Assembly: GCA_046542915.1 (NCBI GenBank)
Contig: JBKHAI010000032.1
Coordinates: 1-6,910 of the forward strand
Length of the DNA stretch: 6,910 bases
Direction of reading: 5' to 3'
Source: SKVL01 sp046542915
GTDB taxonomy: Bacteria > Patescibacteriota > Minisyncoccia > Phycocordibacterales > CSBR16-193
Made by a program: the position numbers and the translations under genes. The notes beneath the pieces were generated by a model. It had not been told where the DNA came from, made no database searches, and worked only from the letters and a program-made list of their open reading frames with translations. Positions 4,096 to 6,910 of this stretch are shown piece by piece. Every line of letters starts with the position of its first letter. The first letter of the stretch is position 1.

Positions 4096-5079
4096 ATGAG
4101 CACCAAAGGGTTCCTTCGTTTTTTTCCAGTTCCTTCATATCTTCTGATGCCGGCTACTTGTGTGTCGGTTTCCGATAGTGTTTTAAGACATGTGGAGCTA
4201 AAAAGAGGAAAAAGATCCATAGAGTTGAAAAATTATCTTGAAAAAGATATTCCTTCCGGATCTGTTGAAGCGGGAGAGATCGTTGATCGAAAGGCACTTA
4301 TGTCGAGTCTGAGAGAGTTGAAGGATGAACTGAACTTGGATCAGGTTGCTCTTTCATTGCCCGAGGAGAATGGTTATGTTTATACCGTTCATATCCCGGC
4401 GGAAGACGAAGGGGTCACTGAAGATCAAGTTGCCTTTACTTTAGAAAAGAATGTTCCTTTTGCCGTAGATGAAGTGGTCTTTGATTATGTGGAAACCGGA
4501 GCAAGTAATAAATCGGGTAGGGAAGTGGTGGTGATGGTACTTCCTTATGAAATGGTCCAAAGTTATATAGATATTCTTAAGGAGGCAGAAATTACTCCCT
4601 TGTATTTTGAGATCGAATCTTATTCTTTATCACGGGCTGTTGTTAACTCGGGAGATCCCAGAACGCATATTTTGGCACATATCCAAAAGGAAAGCACCAA
4701 TATCTCGATCGTCAGTAGAAATATTCCTCGCTTCACTTCCGTGGTTCGTAGAGGTGTGGATACGGAAGGTGAAGATGATATACATCGGTCGGCTTTATGG
4801 CTAAAAGAAGAATTGGACAGAGTCAGGTCTTATTGGCAGTCTCATGGTTCAAAAAACACCGGTGCTCCTCAGACTGTTATTCTTTGTGGAGAAATGGAAA
4901 ACCATAGCTCCGAGAAAGACATTATTGCTTCGGGATTGGATATGGAGGTCAATATAGCTAACGTTTGGGAGAATGTTACCAGTTTTGATGACTATATTCC
5001 GGATATTCCTTTCTCAAAGTCATTGGAGTTTGGGGGAGCTGTAGGATTGGCACTTAAAGAATTTAAAAGGAAAAATTAG
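4096..5079 (+). CDS. pilM: PilM-like type IV pilus assembly protein (actin/FtsA fold, degenerate nucleotide site)
   Basis: PilM is a cytoplasmic actin-like protein that binds the N-terminal tail of PilN and links the pilus platform to the motor. The 327 residues show the family layout: a hydrophobic leader (FFPVPSYLLMPA, 9-20), a first strand with VSVSDSVLRHVELKRGK, a central SHS2-like subdomain (about 40-175, VALSLPEENGYVYTVHIPAE), a second strand at 192-206, and a C-terminal GGAVGLALKEF. The acidic residues usual in both phosphate loops are replaced (Ser24; His195), and the adenosine-motif glycines are poor (CGEMENH, 264-270). ATP binding may therefore be lost. pilN follows 2 bp after the stop, which supports the assignment strongly. 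The ATG lies just after the TATAAT cluster, without a Shine-Dalgarno site at normal distance. Confidence 0.85.
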   Translation: MSTKGFLRFFPVPSYLLMPATCVSVSDSVLRHVELKRGKRSIELKNYLEKDIPSGSVEAGEIVDRKALMSSLRELKDELNLDQVALSLPEENGYVYTVHIPAEDEGVTEDQVAFTLEKNVPFAVDEVVFDYVETGASNKSGREVVVMVLPYEMVQSYIDILKEAEITPLYFEIESYSLSRAVVNSGDPRTHILAHIQKESTNISIVSRNIPRFTSVVRRGVDTEGEDDIHRSALWLKEELDRVRSYWQSHGSKNTGAPQTVILCGEMENHSSEKDIIASGLDMEVNIANVWENVTSFDDYIPDIPFSKSLEFGGAVGLALKEFKRKN

Positions 5080-5081
5080 AG

Positions 5082-5627
5082 ATGTTTGAACTTTTACCCG
5101 AAAAAGAAAGAGAAATTCTAAAAAGCGATTATAAAAAAAGACGTTGGTCGGTCTTTTTTATCCTCGTTTTTTTACTAGGTGTTATATCTTTAGGATCGTT
5201 TTTGCCGACATACTTGATGATACAGTTTGAAAAGAAGCATCTTAGTGACAGACTGGAAATGGTGCAAAAGGAATCCGAAGAACTGATCGATCCCGAGATG
5301 TTCAGTCTGATGAATGAAACGTCCAAAATGATCGAGTCTCTTAAACCCCATGCCGATCATGTTACCATCGGCCAGATCGTACGTTTGGTCGTGGCCAATA
5401 AACCGGAAGACGTTTCTATAACCAGTTTAGCGATCAATAAGGACGAGAAAGAAAAGTCTCTAAAAGTTTCTTTGGCGGGCTTTGCCGTAAATAGGAATGT
5501 TTTACTTAATTTTTCAAATGATCTGGAAGAGGAGGAATTTATCAATGACACAAATATACCCCTTTCCAGTTTAACCAGTGAGAAAGACCTTAATTTTTCC
5601 CTACAGTTAGAAGGGGACTTAGAATAA
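5082..5627 (+). CDS. pilN: PilN-like type IV pilus inner-membrane assembly protein
   Basis: The 181 residues have the PilN plan: a short cytoplasmic N-terminus FELLPEKERE resembling the INLLP tail that docks into PilM, one transmembrane helix (about 22-48), a coiled coil (49-75), and a compact alpha/beta C-terminal domain that pairs with PilO. The position between pilM and a pilO-like gene supports the call more than sequence alone. The start is preceded by AAAAGGA (5065-5071), about 10 nt upstream, within the end of pilM. Spacing to pilM (2 bp) and to the next gene (7 bp) indicates one operon and possible translational coupling. Confidence 0.82.
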   Translation: MFELLPEKEREILKSDYKKRRWSVFFILVFLLGVISLGSFLPTYLMIQFEKKHLSDRLEMVQKESEELIDPEMFSLMNETSKMIESLKPHADHVTIGQIVRLVVANKPEDVSITSLAINKDEKEKSLKVSLAGFAVNRNVLLNFSNDLEEEEFINDTNIPLSSLTSEKDLNFSLQLEGDLE

Positions 5628-5634
5628 GATCATC

Positions 5635-6144
5635 ATGTCATCTTCAAAGTATATTTTAATAATAAGTATGATATTAGCCACGGTTGTTTGGGGAGGGCAG
5701 ACGTTTCTTTTCTGGAATTTGGGCAAACAGAATGACGAAATAGATCGACTTAGATCTGATCTGGATCTTTATGAAGGACGCTATTCGGATCTGCGAGAAA
5801 CAGTTAATTTTGTTGAAGGCTCCGAGGAACGCATCAAAGGGGTAGAAGATCTTTTACTGGCCAGAAAAGAACAAGATATAGTTTCTTTTATCGAAAAGGT
5901 TGAGGATCTAGGAAAAAGGTCCGGCGTGGAATGGGAGATATCCAAACTTTCTATTGATGAAAAAGATGAAGAAAACTTTCTTACATTCAAGCTTGAGACC
6001 TTCGGGGATTGGGAAAGTATTAATAAAGCCATTGCTTCTTTGGAGCTTCTTCCTTACAGAATATCTATCAAAGAAGCTCAACTTAATTGGGAGGAAGGGG
6101 CCTGGACCTCTTCTGTCGTAGTAAGTGTTTTATTATTGGATTGA
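5635..6144 (+). CDS. pilO: PilO-like type IV pilus inner-membrane assembly protein
   Basis: The 169 residues have one N-terminal transmembrane helix (about 5-28), a heptad-rich coiled coil (30-80, KQNDEIDRLRSDLDLYEGRY), then a small alpha/beta domain with the strand-helix-strand feel of PilO (FLTFKLETFGDWESINKAIASL and YRISIKEAQLNW). PilO forms a heterodimer with PilN in the periplasmic or extracytoplasmic alignment complex. The assignment rests on order, topology and size rather than on a sharp motif. No Shine-Dalgarno site is seen close to the ATG, which suggests reinitiation after pilN. Confidence 0.72.
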   Translation: MSSSKYILIISMILATVVWGGQTFLFWNLGKQNDEIDRLRSDLDLYEGRYSDLRETVNFVEGSEERIKGVEDLLLARKEQDIVSFIEKVEDLGKRSGVEWEISKLSIDEKDEENFLTFKLETFGDWESINKAIASLELLPYRISIKEAQLNWEEGAWTSSVVVSVLLLD

Positions 6145-6148
6145 TATT

Positions 6149-6613
6149 ATGTCAGGTGATAAAGGAAAATTTAAAGATATAAAGGAGAACCTGCGAGATC
6201 TTATCGTTTGTCCTAGACCGCGACCTAAACGAGACTGGACTTTTATGATGTTTTTTTTCTTTATCGCCCTATTTATTTTAGTTCTGATCAATACTTTCCT
6301 TTTCCTTTATCAAGGATATTTAAATAGTAGACCCCAAGAAGAAAATGATGCCCTGCCGAATGAAACGGAAAGTCCTCCGGCGGAGGAAAGTACAGAACTA
6401 AATAAAGAAGACGTTAGCAATATCTGGGATCTTTTTGAAGAAAAAAGAAAACACCTGGATCAATTGAACGAAAATTGGGATGCGATAGAGGAACCTTTAC
6501 CTGAAGAAGTTGAGACCGATGACAAAGAAGGCTCAGAATCAGAAGACCCTGAATCAGAAGATCCTGATGAAGAAGATGCTGAGACTCAAGACCCCTTGGA
6601 AGAGATCCTTTGA
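6149..6613 (+). CDS. Single-pass membrane protein with acidic Ser/Glu/Asp/Pro tail, last gene of the pil cluster
   Basis: I do not recognise a family. The 154 residues comprise a charged cytoplasmic N-terminus with CPRPRPKRDW (21-30), one strong transmembrane helix (about 31-57), a linker rich in Glu, Pro and Asn, a predicted helix (EDVSNIWDLFEEKRKHLDQL, 87-106) and a very acidic tail with SEDP-ESEDP-type repeats (129-145). It starts 4 bp after pilO, so it is cotranscribed and may be an accessory pilus-platform protein; PilP is the usual next gene, but there is no lipobox here. A GTG at 6125 is in frame but overlaps pilO, so the ATG at 6149 is preferred. No terminator hairpin is seen after the stop. 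Confidence 0.75.
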   Translation: MSGDKGKFKDIKENLRDLIVCPRPRPKRDWTFMMFFFFIALFILVLINTFLFLYQGYLNSRPQEENDALPNETESPPAEESTELNKEDVSNIWDLFEEKRKHLDQLNENWDAIEEPLPEEVETDDKEGSESEDPESEDPDEEDAETQDPLEEIL

Positions 6614-6642
6614 TTTTTTATTTAAAGAATGTGAGTTTTTAC

Positions 6643-6671
6643 TTGTCAAAACACTATGTTTTTGTAATACT
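6643..6671 (+). promoter_or_regulatory. Promoter for tRNA-Arg(TCT)
   Basis: TTGTCA (6643-6648) and AATACT (6666-6671) are separated by 17 nt, the -10 being preceded by TGT as an extended element. The start predicted at about 6678 lies a few bases before the mature 5' end at 6682. Confidence 0.6.
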
Positions 6672-6681
6672 CTAGTTGCCT

Positions 6682-6753
6682 CCTCCCGTAGTTCAATGGA
6701 TAGAACGAGGGCCTTCTAAGCCCTAAATGCAGGTTCGATTCCTGCCGGGAGGA
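6682..6753 (+). tRNA. tRNA-Arg (anticodon TCT)
   Basis: This is a 72-nt cloverleaf: acceptor CCTCCCG/CGGGAGG, D-arm GTTC-AATGGATA-GAAC with A20, anticodon stem AGGGC/GCCCT with loop CTTCTAA (anticodon TCT, reading AGA/AGG), variable AAAT, T-arm GCAGG-TTCGATT-CCTGC, discriminator A. CCA is not encoded. Unlike the minus-strand tRNAs here it has no visible tail copy downstream. Confidence 0.96.
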
Positions 6754-6772
6754 CATTACGGGGATCTATGCG

Positions 6773-6803
6773 GATCTTTTTAATTATTAAATTTAAAAAG
6801 ATC
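6773..6803. repeat. 11-bp A/T-rich inverted repeat after tRNA-Arg(TCT)
   Basis: GATCTTTTTAA (6773-6783) and TTAAAAAGATC (6793-6803) pair perfectly over 11 bp with a 9-nt loop. An outer GCGGATC/GATCCGC pair overlaps it. It may end the tRNA transcript, but no clean T-run follows, so I do not call a terminator. Confidence 0.65.
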
Positions 6804-6832
6804 TTGTAGGATCCGCTCGAGTCCGGGTGACG

Positions 6833-6847
6833 CGTTTAATAAACGCT
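6833..6847. repeat. 7-bp perfect inverted repeat with one-base centre
   Basis: GCGTTTA-A-TAAACGC is nearly a perfect palindrome in DNA. The one-base centre makes an RNA hairpin poor, so a protein-binding site in DNA is as likely as an RNA role. Confidence 0.5.
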
Positions 6848-6863
6848 ACGCCCGCACCCACAG

Positions 6864-6886
6864 AAAAAACCGAGCCAAGCTCGGTT
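6864..6886 (-). terminator. Leftward intrinsic terminator for the right-edge tRNA
   Basis: On the minus strand AACCGAGC-TTG-GCTCGGTT forms an 8-bp stem followed by a run of T (6864-6869). It lies 5 nt beyond the end of the tRNA at 6892. It is enclosed by a second inverted repeat, CCCACAGA (6857-6864) with TCTGTGGG (6888-6895), which includes the tRNA acceptor end. Confidence 0.82.
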
Positions 6887-6891
6887 ATCTG

Positions 6892-6910
6892 TGGGCGCTG
6901 TAGGACTCGA
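6892..6910 (-). tRNA. 3' end of a tRNA gene cut by the window edge
   Basis: The minus strand reads TCGAGT (T-loop), CCTAC (T-stem), AGCGCCC (acceptor) and discriminator A, the standard 3' third of a tRNA whose 5' end would start GGGCGCT. The anticodon lies outside the window. Because tail copies occur elsewhere in this window, a truncated copy rather than a full tRNA cannot be excluded. Confidence 0.7.

Noticed and set aside
4077..4148. Short upstream ORF (ATG at 4077 after AAAAGGA) overlapping the pilM start
   Set aside because: Only 23 codons with no conserved features; the ATG arises from the overlapping TATAAT boxes. It is probably chance, although translational control of pilM is not excluded.
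6510..6719. Plus-strand open frame running into tRNA-Arg(TCT)
   Set aside because: It is a frame-shifted shadow of the acidic-tail protein and of the tRNA gene.
6818..6840. TCGAGTCC on the plus strand resembling a T-loop, possible tRNA relic
   Set aside because: Only eight bases match the generic T-arm consensus; no acceptor or full 18-nt tail match follows.

Overview
The window looks like chromosomal DNA of a small-genome bacterium, most likely a Patescibacteria/CPR lineage. This is inferred from protein style and was not searched. The signs are a DEAD-box helicase with an Asn/Arg/Gly-rich N-terminus, a two-helix membrane protein ending in LLERLGF of a type I associate with that group, a degenerate short pilM-pilN-pilO operon, weak or absent Shine-Dalgarno sites, and tRNA genes without encoded CCA.

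Layout. 1-1271 (-) is the 5' part of a DEAD-box RNA helicase gene that runs off the left edge. 1272-1499 is a divergent intergenic region with a strong leftward promoter, a long base-paired element (1298-1364) and a rightward promoter that abuts the rpsT start. 1500-2081 (+) is rpsT (S20) followed by acyP (acylphosphatase), closed by a terminator at 2102-2127 that also works leftward. 2160-2581 is a 179-bp tandem array ending inside tRNA-Arg(GCG) (-, 2564-2635). 2713-3192 (-) is a two-helix membrane protein of unknown function. 3193-3533 is GC-rich non-coding DNA carrying a copied tRNA tail, next to tRNA-Ser(TGA) (-, 3534-3617). 3669-4061 (+) is ruvX, followed by a type IV pilus assembly cluster pilM, pilN, pilO and an acidic single-pass membrane protein (4096-6613). 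tRNA-Arg(TCT) (+, 6682-6753) follows, then a region of nested inverted repeats with a leftward terminator serving a fourth tRNA (-) cut by the right edge.

How genes relate. The pil proteins would form the cytoplasmic/inner-membrane alignment platform of a type IV pilus or competence machine. The helicase, S20 and the tRNAs belong to RNA metabolism and translation. RuvX is a nuclease-fold housekeeping protein.

The most unusual signal is shared by the tRNA-Arg(GCG) and tRNA-Ser loci. Each has, downstream of the tRNA, an exact 18-nt copy of that tRNA's own 3' end, beginning at the same T-loop base (C56) and preceded by the same ACGC. Each also has a 10-12 nt reverse-complement of the tRNA tail 49-50 nt beyond the tRNA end. 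The units are 179 bp (tandem) and 193 bp and contain no credible ORF. I read them as possible non-autonomous elements integrated in tRNA genes, or as tRNA-linked structured RNA trailers. I know of no named family that fits.
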